A stretch of DNA of 64,000 nucleotides from Saccharopolyspora hirsuta (GTDB lineage: Bacteria > Actinomycetota > Actinomycetes > Mycobacteriales > Pseudonocardiaceae), in contig NZ_VWPH01000001.1 of the NCBI RefSeq assembly GCF_008630535.1, forward strand, positions 310,001-374,000, written 5' to 3'. The notes under the pieces are model-generated. The model saw only the letters and a program-made list of their open reading frames with translations. It searched no databases and had not been told where the DNA came from. Position numbers and translations under genes: made by a program. Positions 31,765 through 40,700 of the stretch are shown here, piece by piece (the first letter of the stretch is position 1; every line of letters begins with the position of its first letter).

Positions 31765-34313
31765 TCCAAGAGCCGCAGGGTCGCCAGCTCGGCCTCCGGG
31801 GACCAGTCGGGCGTCCAGAGGCGAGCGCCGTCGCGGCGGTGCAGTCGGCGGAGGAAGGACAGGACGCCCGAGGTCCCGGTGGACCACGGTGCGCTGGAGG
31901 TCTCCAGCGAGTTGTCCGGGAACACCGGCGTCGCGTAGTCCCCGCCGCTGCGGGCGAGCGCGTGGACGGCGATCTCCTCGGCACCGCGCCAGAACTCCTC
32001 GTCCTCGGTGGCGATGGCCAGGTCGATGAGCGCTTCGCCGATCCCGGCCAGACCGCAGCACTGCGAGACCACCCACGCCTGCGGGGCCAGGCCCAGGCAG
32101 GCACGCGCACCGTCCTTCGCCAGCGCCAAGTAGCGGTCGTCGCCCCAGTGCAGGGCGGCGGCGAGCAGCGCCGACGAGATGCCGGACATGCCCTGGCACC
32201 AGGAAGCCGCCATCGGCCGTGCGGGACGGCGGTGCATGACCTGGATCAGCTCCGCCGACTCGTCGGCGAGCGCTTCGAACCGCTTCGCGGCGGCTTCCTC
32301 CGCCGCTGGATCACCGGTGCGCTGGTGGTAGCGCAGCAGGAAGTGCGCGATTCCCGCGTCGCCGTGGGCGAAACCGGCTTCGAGCGCAACACCGGTCTCC
32401 GGGTCGGCGGGCACCGCGTCCTCGGTCTCCCGGGTCTGCCCGGACAGCAGCCGACGGGCGCACTCGTCGGCGACCGCCAGGTGCCCGCCGTCCGGCTCCA
32501 AGGCGTGCAGGACCAGGTGCCCCGCGCCGATCCCGGCCACGCCGTGGATGTGGTCGGCGCGCTCGTCGCCGAGTTCGACCGGTGTGGACACCGGCAGGTC
32601 CGCAGCGGTTCGGCGTGCCGCCGCGAGGAAGATCTCGGTGCCCGTGCGCCCGAAGTACAGGGCGGCGGGCAGGCGGGTCGGTGGCGTCGCCCCGATCGTC
32701 CAGCGGGCCAGCTCGATCCCGGACTCGACGCCTTCGGGGTGGTGCAGCAGCTCCAGCCCGAGCCCGGCCGATCCGCTGTAGACGTTGGTCTTGGGCGGTT
32801 CTCCGCGATCGGTCGGCTGCGACATCATCTCGCGCGCAGCCGCCACGCACTCGCCGACGGTGTGCGCCAGCACGGATTCGAGCAGATCGGAGGAGAGTTC
32901 GGGTGATCTCGGCCGGTGTCCGCGGCGGGTGGTGCGACGCACGCGCAGATCCTCGAACGTCGCGGTGCGCTCGGCGGGGTCCAGGCTCAGCAGCCCCGGG
33001 ATCAGCGCTCGGACACCCGTCGCGTCCGGATACAGCCTTTCCAAGCACAGCAGGGTGCGCTCCAGGTTGCGCACCGGGTCCGGGTCGACGCCGATCGGGT
33101 TGATCCCGGTGGCGGCGAAGAACAACGTCGCGCCCAGCGAGAAGTAGTCGTCGGCGGGTTCGGCCGGGCGGTCGGTGTGCTGGTCGGGCACGCTGTAGCC
33201 GCGCGTCCAGCCGTGCAGCTGGAACCCGTCGAAGTAGCTGTTGCCGAAGTCGATGAGCGTGCAGCGGCCGTCGTCGTCGAGCACCACGTTCTTCGGCGAG
33301 AGGTCGCGCACCACCACGCCGCGCTCGTGCACCGCTGCGAGCACCTCGGCCAACCGCGCGGCCAGCCCGCCCAGATCCCGGTCCGGGCTGGCGGCGTCGT
33401 CGAAGAACCTGGTCTGCTCGCCGACGTACCGGTTGAGGTCGCGGGTCCCGACGTCGGTGGTCACCAGGTACTCGTCCTCGCCGTGCCGGAAGTGGTCGAG
33501 CAGCTGCGGCACGCCGTCCACCCCGTCCAGCGCCTGCAGCACGCGCCGCTCGTTGCGCATCTGCATCCGCAGGTCGATGCCGTTGACGTTCTCCCCGACG
33601 TGGGCGCGGGCCTCCTTGACCACCACCTGCCGACCACCGGGGTCCACGGCCCGGTAGACGTTGCCGCGCGGCCCGCGCATGACGCCGGACGTCAGCCGGT
33701 ACCGGCCACCGAGGACGGTCGTGCGCTGCGCCGCGTTCTCCTCGGCGGGGCGGAACGGATCGGTGGCCCACGGCGGGCAGCTGAACTCCGGACCGGCCGC
33801 GCCCGGCAGCGCGGTGCCGTCCGGGCCGATCACCACGAGTTCGAAGTCACCGTTGTCGTCCACCCGGTACTGCGGGCGGAACGGCGCGTAGCGGTAGTAC
33901 ACCGGGGAATCCGACCGGATGCGGCGATCGCTGGCGATCCGCGGGCCCGTCATCCCGGCCAGCGCCTCGGCCAGCAGACCGCCCAACCGCACCACGTCGG
34001 CCTGCGGCGGGTAGACGGTCATCGCCTTGCCGACGGTGGCCGGGTCGACGTCACCGGAGTTGAGCTCCCGCAGCACTTCGGGCGAACGCGCGACCTTGAA
34101 GTCGCAGTCGTGCGACAGCAGCAGCGGCACGGCGATCTCGACGGTCCGCTCCAACGTGCCCGGCCGCGCCGAGATGTGCAGCTTCCAGCCCTGATCGGGC
34201 ACCGTGCCACCGGGATTGCGCACGCTCACCCAGGTCTCGTCGACGGCCACCTCCCGCCCGGCGGATTCCGCGTCCCGGGCCAGCCGCTCGGGCAGATCGG
34301 TCGTGCTGCTCAT
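31761..34313 (-). CDS. Three-domain lanthipeptide synthetase (LanL/LanKC type)
   Basis: An 850-aa enzyme that should dehydrate and cyclise the precursor encoded just upstream. N-terminal phospho-Ser/Thr lyase-like domain (about 1-200; GWKLHISARPGTLERTVEIAVPLL, GKAMTVYPP, YYRYAPFRPQY), then a Ser/Thr kinase domain (about 225-490; VVVKEA lysine, VVVRDLSPKNVVL, LIDFGNSYF), then a LanC cyclase domain (about 515-850; HIHGVAGIG, FAHGDAGI). The cyclase keeps Cys706 (SWCQG) and a Cys752-Cys753 pair (SQCCGLAG), so it likely binds zinc, which fits class IV LanL better than zinc-less class III LanKC; CCG instead of the usual CHG recalls ProcM-type cyclases. A stem-loop separates it from the precursor gene. 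It shares three bases with the convergent gene's stop. Confidence 0.88.
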   Translation of the reverse strand: MSSTTDLPERLARDAESAGREVAVDETWVSVRNPGGTVPDQGWKLHISARPGTLERTVEIAVPLLLSHDCDFKVARSPEVLRELNSGDVDPATVGKAMTVYPPQADVVRLGGLLAEALAGMTGPRIASDRRIRSDSPVYYRYAPFRPQYRVDDNGDFELVVIGPDGTALPGAAGPEFSCPPWATDPFRPAEENAAQRTTVLGGRYRLTSGVMRGPRGNVYRAVDPGGRQVVVKEARAHVGENVNGIDLRMQMRNERRVLQALDGVDGVPQLLDHFRHGEDEYLVTTDVGTRDLNRYVGEQTRFFDDAASPDRDLGGLAARLAEVLAAVHERGVVVRDLSPKNVVLDDDGRCTLIDFGNSYFDGFQLHGWTRGYSVPDQHTDRPAEPADDYFSLGATLFFAATGINPIGVDPDPVRNLERTLLCLERLYPDATGVRALIPGLLSLDPAERTATFEDLRVRRTTRRGHRPRSPELSSDLLESVLAHTVGECVAAAREMMSQPTDRGEPPKTNVYSGSAGLGLELLHHPEGVESGIELARWTIGATPPTRLPAALYFGRTGTEIFLAAARRTAADLPVSTPVELGDERADHIHGVAGIGAGHLVLHALEPDGGHLAVADECARRLLSGQTRETEDAVPADPETGVALEAGFAHGDAGIAHFLLRYHQRTGDPAAEEAAAKRFEALADESAELIQVMHRRPARPMAASWCQGMSGISSALLAAALHWGDDRYLALAKDGARACLGLAPQAWVVSQCCGLAGIGEALIDLAIATEDEEFWRGAEEIAVHALARSGGDYATPVFPDNSLETSSAPWSTGTSGVLSFLRRLHRRDGARLWTPDWSPEAELATLRLLD

Positions 34314-34345
34314 CCTGCTGCTCCCCGGTCGAAACGGTCGGACGC

Positions 34346-34376
34346 GGCGGGAAGGTCCGCGATGGACCTCCCCGCC
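34346..34376 (-). terminator. Stem-loop between lanthipeptide precursor and synthetase genes
   Basis: GGCGGGAAGGTCC (34346-34358) pairs with GGACCTCCCCGCC (34364-34376), 12 of 13 pairs, 5-base loop. It is 15 bases past the precursor stop and before the synthetase start, the position expected for partial termination or mRNA processing that makes more precursor than enzyme. Confidence 0.6.
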
Positions 34377-34391
34377 CTTGGCGAGAACCCG

Positions 34392-34562
34392 TCAGACGAT
34401 GGACGGACAGCAGGGCCAGCTGCTGCACACCGTGCGCTTGCAGGTGTTCACGCAGGCCTGGGGTCCGTGCAGGACCTCCTTGAGGTCCACCTCGAAGTCG
34501 ACCGAAACGTCCTCGATCTCAACGGTTCCCGCGTCTCGCGGCTCCAGCAGCAGGGTGGGCAT
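34392..34562 (-). CDS. Lanthipeptide precursor peptide (LanA)
   Basis: A 56-residue peptide with AAGGAG five bases before the ATG. The first 35 residues are acidic and helical-looking (VEIEDVSVDFEVDLKEVLHG) and end at GPQ, a plausible leader. The last 21 residues from Ala36 form the core, with Cys at 37, 41, 46, 51 and 52 and Thr/Ser at 40, 44, 47, 48 and 54: five potential dehydration sites and five thiols. Core elements include CVNTCKRTVC and the SSWPCCPSIV tail. It lies directly upstream of the synthetase gene and divergent from an ABC exporter. No precursor of this core sequence is familiar to me; leader cleavage site and ring topology are unknown. Confidence 0.82.
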   Translation of the reverse strand: MPTLLLEPRDAGTVEIEDVSVDFEVDLKEVLHGPQACVNTCKRTVCSSWPCCPSIV

Positions 34563-34807
34563 GATCGCTCCTTCCTCGTCCGCCGATCTGGCGGGACGTC
34601 GCGGGGTTGCGAAGGCGGCAGCGGATTTCCCAGCACACCAACGAATTCCGGGTACCGCGCCCCCCACTGCGCGGTGCGTCCCCAGTGCAACCCCTGGAAT
34701 TGTTGGCACACCGGGTTTCGCAGACCTAGGGCCAAACGGAGGAACAACGCGAGTTTACAGATCTCCCTTGGGTCGATTAACTTCTCGGGCGTGATGGGGA
34801 GAAGTCG
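34563..34807. promoter_or_regulatory. Divergent promoter region of the lanthipeptide locus
   Basis: This 245-bp gap serves the precursor/synthetase unit on the minus strand and the exporter unit on the plus strand. It contains an imperfect long-range inverted repeat: CCAACGAATTCCGGG at 34638-34652 against CCTGGAATTGTTGG at 34693-34706. GGGGAGAAG near 34796-34804 is the ribosome binding site for the TTG start of the exporter. No regulator gene lies in the locus. Confidence 0.45.
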
Positions 34808-36727
34808 TTGCCCGGCACGATCTCCGGGAACCGGGCGCCGCGGATGAGGTGGCGACGCCGCACCGCGGTCGAGCCGACCGATCTCGTCGTGCCGTACTGG
34901 CAGGCGCACGACGCCGAGCTGCTGTCCGCGGGGCTGGGCGCCATCGCGCGCCGCCTGCCGACCCTGGTCCGCGACGCGATCCGGGTCGCCTGGCAGGCCA
35001 GCCGCCTCGACACGGCGGCCACCCTCGGCCTCAACGTGCTGGCCGGTCTGTTCACCGCCTTCGGGCTCCTGGCCACCAACGACGTGCTGGAGTCGCTGTT
35101 CGCCGCGGGCGCGACCGCGGACCGGGTCCGCGCGGCGATCCCCGCGCTGCTGCTGGTGGCCGCGGCCGCCGGGCTGCGCGCCGGGCTGCTGGCGGTCGCG
35201 ACCTGGGCCCAGGAGCGGCTGAAGCCCCAGGTCGAGCGGCTGGCCGAGACCCGGCTGTTCCGGCTGACCACCCGGGTGGAGCTGACCGCGTTCGACGACG
35301 AGGAGTTCCACAACTCGATGCAGCGGGCGCGGGACAACGGCGTGCCCGACTCCGCGACCGTCGTGGAGATGACCGTCAACGTCCTCACCGGAGCGATCGG
35401 CGTGCTCTCGGCGGCGGTCACCCTGGGCATCCTGCACCCGGCGCTGATGCCGCTGCTGCTGGTGACGGCGGTGCCGGACGCGTGGGCCGCGCTGCGGTCG
35501 GCGCGGATGCGCTACGCGGCCTTCCGGCGCGTGTCCACCGCGCGGCGGCGCAAGTTCCTGCTCTCCGACCTGATGGCCGAGCGGCCGCCCGCCGCCGAGG
35601 TGCGGGCCTTCACGCTGCGCCGCTTCCTGCTCGGCGAGTACGACCGCATCGCCGAGTACGAGCAGCGGGTGGAGCTCGACGTCGCCTGGCAGCGGGCGAC
35701 CACCCGGATGACCGGCGACCTGCTCGGCGGCGCCGCGCTCGCCGCGGTGTACGGGACGCTCGGGCTGATGCTGGCGTTCGGGTTCGTCCCGCTGGCCGTG
35801 GTGGGCACCGCGGTGCTGACCATCCGGGCCAGCCAGTCGTCGCTGACCAGCCTGGTGCAGTCGGTGAACAAGCTCTACGAGGCCGGGCTGTACTTCGGGG
35901 ACTACCTGGAGTTCTGCGCGCTGGCGGAGCGGTTCGTGCCGCCCGAGCGCGCCGAGCAGCTGGAGCCGTTCCGCCGGATCGAGGCGGACGCCGTGCACTT
36001 CACCTACCCGGGGGCGGACGCGCCCGCGCTCGACGGGGTGAGCGTGGCGGTCGAGCGCGGCGAGGTCGTCGCGCTGGTGGGGGAGAACGGTTCCGGGAAG
36101 ACGACGCTGGCCAAGCTGCTGGCCGGGCTGTACGCACCGGATTCCGGCGCGGTCCGGTGGAACGGCGTCGACCTCGCCGAGGTGTCCGGCGACGCGCTGC
36201 GCGAGCGGATCTCGGTGATCGCCCAGGACCACACGCGCTGGCCGCTGACCGCGGCGCAGAACATCACGATGGGGCGGCCGCGCGACGACGAGCGGATGGA
36301 CGAGGCGGCGCGCGCAGCCGGTGCCGACGCGGTGCTCGCCAGGCTCGGCGACGGCTACGAGACCCTGCTGGACCGCAGGTTCCGCGGCGGGCACGACCTG
36401 TCCGGCGGGCAGTGGCAGCGCATCGCGATCGCCCGCGCCTTCTACCGCGACGCGGACGTGATGATCTTCGACGAGCCGACCTCGGCGCTGGACCCGCGCG
36501 CCGAGCACGCGCTGTTCGAGCGGATCCGGCGGCACGCCGAGGGGCGGACCGTGGTGCTGATCTCGCACCGGCTCTCCAGCGTCCGCTACGCCGACCGGAT
36601 CTACGTGCTGGACCGCGGGCGGGTCGTCGAGCAGGGAACCCACGCCGAACTGCTGCTCACCGGCGGTCGCTACGCCCAGCTCTACGAGCTGCAGGCCGCC
36701 GCCTACCGCGAACCGAGCTCGGCGTGA
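34808..36727 (+). CDS. ABC transporter, fused permease and ATPase (probable lanthipeptide exporter)
   Basis: Half-size ABC exporter, 639 aa. The membrane domain has about six helices (from LGLNVLAGLFTAFGLLATNDVL to about residue 350). The ATPase domain has Walker A GENGSGKTT, Q-loop VIAQDHTRWPLT, signature LSGGQWQR, Walker B VMIFDEPTSALD and the H-loop VVLISHRLSS. No N-terminal C39 peptidase is present, so leader removal is not done by this protein. The start is uncertain: TTG 34808 has an SD, ATG 34844 does not. It is divergent from the precursor gene and overlaps the next gene by four bases (GTGA). Export of the modified peptide is the likely role. Confidence 0.87.
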   Translation: MPGTISGNRAPRMRWRRRTAVEPTDLVVPYWQAHDAELLSAGLGAIARRLPTLVRDAIRVAWQASRLDTAATLGLNVLAGLFTAFGLLATNDVLESLFAAGATADRVRAAIPALLLVAAAAGLRAGLLAVATWAQERLKPQVERLAETRLFRLTTRVELTAFDDEEFHNSMQRARDNGVPDSATVVEMTVNVLTGAIGVLSAAVTLGILHPALMPLLLVTAVPDAWAALRSARMRYAAFRRVSTARRRKFLLSDLMAERPPAAEVRAFTLRRFLLGEYDRIAEYEQRVELDVAWQRATTRMTGDLLGGAALAAVYGTLGLMLAFGFVPLAVVGTAVLTIRASQSSLTSLVQSVNKLYEAGLYFGDYLEFCALAERFVPPERAEQLEPFRRIEADAVHFTYPGADAPALDGVSVAVERGEVVALVGENGSGKTTLAKLLAGLYAPDSGAVRWNGVDLAEVSGDALRERISVIAQDHTRWPLTAAQNITMGRPRDDERMDEAARAAGADAVLARLGDGYETLLDRRFRGGHDLSGGQWQRIAIARAFYRDADVMIFDEPTSALDPRAEHALFERIRRHAEGRTVVLISHRLSSVRYADRIYVLDRGRVVEQGTHAELLLTGGRYAQLYELQAAAYREPSSA

Positions 36728-37584
36728 CGGGCTGGCCCGCCTCGGCGGCGCTGGCGGTGGCCGGGGTGCTCGCCTTCGCCGCGGTCGGCAAGCTGCGCGA
36801 CCTCGGCCGGTTCGCCGAAGCCATCTCCGGGTACCGGATCCTGCCCGCCCGGCTGGTTCCGGTCGCGGCGCGGGTCGTCGCCGGGGCGGAGCTGCTGAGC
36901 GCGGTGCTGCTGGTGGTGCCAGCGGTGCGGGTGTGGGGAACGGTGCTCGCGGTGGCGTTGTTCAGCGCGTTCCTGATCGGGATGGGCAGCGTGCTGCGCC
37001 GCGGGATGGAGGTGCCCTGCGGCTGCCTGCGGGGTTCGGAGCGGGTCGGTGCGGCTTCGCTGACCCGCACCGGGTTGCTCCTGGTGCTGGCGGTGTGGGC
37101 GGGATTCGGGGCGGATGCGCCCTTCGACGCCGTGCAGCTGCTCGTCGCCGCGCTGCTGCTGGTGGTGGTGTTCGGCACGGCGGCGCTGGTGTCGCGCCGG
37201 GAAGGACAGCCGCCCGCTCCGGTCGTGGGCAGGAGGATCGAGATCGGTGCCGATGTGTCGGCTTTCGCCGATGGTGGGAACCGCGTCCTGTTCGCTTGCA
37301 TTTCGCCGCTCTGCGGCGCCTGCCGGGCGATGCTGCCCGTGTTCCGCGCGGCCGCCGACCGGGTACCGGTGGTGCTGGTGAGTTCGGGCGATCCGGGCGA
37401 AGTGCGGGATTACCTTGCCGCGCAGGGGATCGAGCTGCCGCTGGTGACCGGGCCGGACGTCTTCGAGGCCAACGGCGTCCCCGGGCCGCCCTACATCGTG
37501 CTCACCGACGGGACCGGCACGGTGCTGGCGCACAGCGGTGCGAACCGTCCGGAGCAGGTGGCCGACCTGATCGCCGGGAGTTGA
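36724..37584 (+). CDS. MauE/DoxX-like membrane protein fused to thioredoxin-like domain
   Basis: A 286-aa predicted membrane redox protein. The N-terminal part has four helices of the MauE (methylamine utilisation) type: ALAVAGVLAFAAVGKLRDLGRFAEAI at the start, then EVPCGCLRGSERVG with the family's Cys-x-Cys after helix 3. The C-terminal part (about residues 165-286) is a thioredoxin-like domain with SPLCGACRAMLPVF (CxxC motif CGAC) and a cis-Pro-like PGPPYIVLTD. GTGA overlap with the exporter gene shows one operon. It probably moves thiol/disulfide electrons across the membrane, perhaps keeping lanthipeptide Cys reduced or handling the exported product. Role is inferred. Confidence 0.83.
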   Translation: MTGWPASAALAVAGVLAFAAVGKLRDLGRFAEAISGYRILPARLVPVAARVVAGAELLSAVLLVVPAVRVWGTVLAVALFSAFLIGMGSVLRRGMEVPCGCLRGSERVGAASLTRTGLLLVLAVWAGFGADAPFDAVQLLVAALLLVVVFGTAALVSRREGQPPAPVVGRRIEIGADVSAFADGGNRVLFACISPLCGACRAMLPVFRAAADRVPVVLVSSGDPGEVRDYLAAQGIELPLVTGPDVFEANGVPGPPYIVLTDGTGTVLAHSGANRPEQVADLIAGS

Positions 37585-37755
37585 CCCCGGATTCCGGTAT
37601 CGGCCACTTCGTCCTCTGTGGGCGGACATCGCCGAATCGGCCGCAAGATCAAGGAAATTCGCGGTGCTCGGATCCGGGGTGCGGGCGGCGCGCCGCTCCG
37701 TGGTCGTAGATTGGGATCGGCGGAAGCGGACTACCCGGAGTCGGGAGGCGAACAC

Positions 37756-40700
37756 GTGGTCGAGCAGGCAGCGGCCGGTGCCCACCGCTGGCGCGGCCGG
37801 ATCCCGAGCGCCACCGCAGGCGCGCTGCTGGTCATCGCGCTGCTGTGCGTCGGCTCGGCGGTCGGGCTGGCGCTGTTCGGGAACGTGCAGCCGGTGCGCA
37901 GATTCGTCGACGACGTGCTGTTCCCGGCCCCGCCGAACCTCGCCTACGGGGCGTTCGTCGCGATCCTGGCCGCCGCGCTCAAGCGGCGCAAGCGGTTCGC
38001 GCTGTGGATCCTGATCGGCGTCCTGCTGCTGCAGATCGTCGGCGACGTCGTGGTGCTGGTGGTGCTGGGCGACCACGTCCAGGCGCTGTGGATGGCCGAG
38101 CTGGGCACCCGCTACCACCTGCCGGTCGGCCACACCTGGGTGTTCAGCACCAACATCGTCATCTCGGTGCTGGCGCTCGGCGTGCTGTGGTGGGCCCGCG
38201 ACGAGTTCTACGGCCGCTCGCAGCACGGCAGCGGCTACCGGGCGGCGGCGGTGTTCGGGCTGCTCGTCGCCGTGTTCGTGGGTCTCGGCTTCGGACTGGT
38301 CACGCTGTTCCCCGGTTCGCTGACCGACACCGGGGCGCGGCTGACGTGGACCGTGGAGCGGGTGCTCGGCGGCGCGGTCGACTTCGACGTCACGCGCATC
38401 GGGCACGCGCCGGGCTGGGTCAACCTGGTCCTCGGCCTGTTCGGGATGACCGCCCTGTTCACCGCGCTGTACCTGCTGCTGCGGGCGCAGCGGCTGGCCG
38501 CCGCGCTGCACCCGGACGAGGAGCAGCACGTCCGCGCCCTGCTCGCCGAGCACGGCGCGCAGGACTCCCTCGGCTACTTCGCCACCCGCCGCGACAAGGC
38601 CGTGCTGTTCTCCGACAGCGGCAAGGCCGCGATCACCTACCGGGTGGTGGCGGGGGTCTGCTTGGCCAGCGGCGACCCGGTGGGCGACCCGGAGGCGTGG
38701 CGCCCGGCGATCGACCGGTGGCTGGCGATGTGCCGGGAGTACACCTGGACCCCGGCGGTGATGGGCGTCAGCGAGGCGGGCGCGACGGCCTACTCCCGGG
38801 CCGGGATGAAGGTCCTCCAGCTCGGCGACGAAGCGATCCTGCACGTCGCGGAGTTCAGCCTCGAAGGCCGGGAGATGCGGCCGGTGCGGCAGGCCGTCAA
38901 CCGGGTGCGCCGCGCCGGGCTCACCGCCCGCGTCCGGCGGCACCGCGAGGTGCCGGAGCAGGAGATGGCCGAAGCGGCACGGCTGGCCGAGGCCTGGCGC
39001 GACACCGAGACCGAGCGCGGGTTCAGCATGGCGCTGGGGCGGCTCGACGATCCGCACGACGGCGACTGCGTGCTCGTCGAAGCGGTGACCGACGACGGGG
39101 AGCCGGTCGCGCTGCTGTCGCTGGTGCCGTGGGGGCGCAACGGGCTCTCGCTGGACCTCATGCGCCGCGACCGCGACGCCGACAACGGCGTGGTCGAGTT
39201 CATGGTCAACGCGCTGGTGCAGGCCGCGCCGCGGCTCGGGGTGGAGCGGATCTCGCTCAACTTCGCGATGTTCCGCGCCGCGTTCGAGGAGGGTGCGCGA
39301 ATCGGCGCCGGGCCGGTGCTGCGGGCTTGGCGCGGGCTGCTGCTGTTCTTCTCCCGGTGGTGGCAGCTCGAATCGCTGTACCGGTCGAACGTCAAGTACC
39401 GGCCGCGCTGGTTCCCGCGCTACGTCGCCTTCGCGGAGCGGCGCGACCTGGCGCGCGTCGGCATCGCCTCGGCCGCGGCGGAGGGCTTCCTCCCGGCTCC
39501 CCGCCGGACGGTCACATCGGACTCGCCGGTGGTGCCGGTACCGGCGGTGGAGGCGCCGGAGCGGCGGCGCACCGAGGAGCAGCAGCAGGTCCGGCAGGAC
39601 AAGCTGGCGGCCCTGCGCGAAGCCGGGGTCGACCCGTACCCGGTCGCGGTCCCCCGCGCGGAGAGCTGCCAGGACGTCGCCGACCGGCACCGGGGGCTGG
39701 CGCCGGACCACCGGACCGGCGAGCGCACGTCGGTGGCCGGGCGCGTGGTCCTGGTGCGCGACCACGGCGGCGTGTGCTTCGCGACGGTGCGCGACTTCTC
39801 CGGTGACCTGCAGGTGATGCTCACCGCCGAGGAGTCCGGCGCGGAGCTGCAGCGGTCCTGGCGGCAGCAGGTGGACATCGGCGACCAGGTGTCGGTGACC
39901 GGGGAGGTGGTCACCTCCCGCAAGGGCGAGGTCTCGATCCTGGCCACCGGCTGGCAGCTCGCCGCCAAGTGCCTGCGCCCGCTGCCCGACAAGCGGCGCG
40001 GACTGGTCGACCCCGAGTCCAGGGTCCGCCAGCGGCACGTAGACCTGATCGTGCGCCCGGAAGCCCGGGCCACCCTGCGCGCCCGCAGCGCGGCGGTGCA
40101 GGCCGTGCGCGAGACGCTGCTGCGCGAGGACTTCCTCGAGGTGGAGACACCGATCCTGCAGCCGGTGCACGGCGGGGCCAACGCGCGGCCGTTCACCACG
40201 CACATCAACGCCTACGACATGCGCCTGTACCTGCGGATCGCCCCGGAGCTCTACCTGAAGCGGCTGTGCGTGGGCGGGGTGGAGCGCGTGTTCGAGATCG
40301 GCCGCAACTTCCGCAACGAAGGCGTGTCGCACAAGCACAACCCCGAGTTCACCATGCTGGAGGCCTACCAGGCCTACGGCGACTACACGACGGTCCGCGA
40401 GCTGTGCCAGGAGCTGGTGCAGGCCGCCGCGACCGCGGCGAACGGGGCCCCGGAAGCAGGTGGGTGCGACTTGCGCGGCGACTGGCCGGTGGTGCCGGTC
40501 AACGTCGCGGTGTCGGAGGCGCTGGGGGAGGAGGTCACCGCCGACACCGAGCTGCCGCGCCTGCGGCGGCTCTGCGACGCCGCGGGTGTGCCCTACCAGC
40601 AGCAGTGGACTCGCGGAGCGGTGCTGCTGGAGATGTACGAGCGGCTGGTGGAGGCGCGCACCACGACCCCCACGTTCTACGCGGACTTCCCGGCCGAGGT

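Noticed and set aside
31761-34313. Reading this gene as a plain Ser/Thr protein kinase
   Set aside because: The kinase core is flanked by a lyase-like N-terminal domain and a LanC-type C-terminal domain, and a precursor peptide gene lies beside it.
34448-36643. Long minus-strand frame opposite the ABC exporter
   Set aside because: Composition is antisense-like (His/Arg/Gln-rich), there is no start signal, and it conflicts with the exporter's complete ATPase motifs and with the precursor gene.
31761-37584. A CRISPR, toxin-antitoxin or phage-derived origin for this locus
   Set aside because: No spacer-repeat array, integrase or tail gene is present; base composition matches the neighbours.
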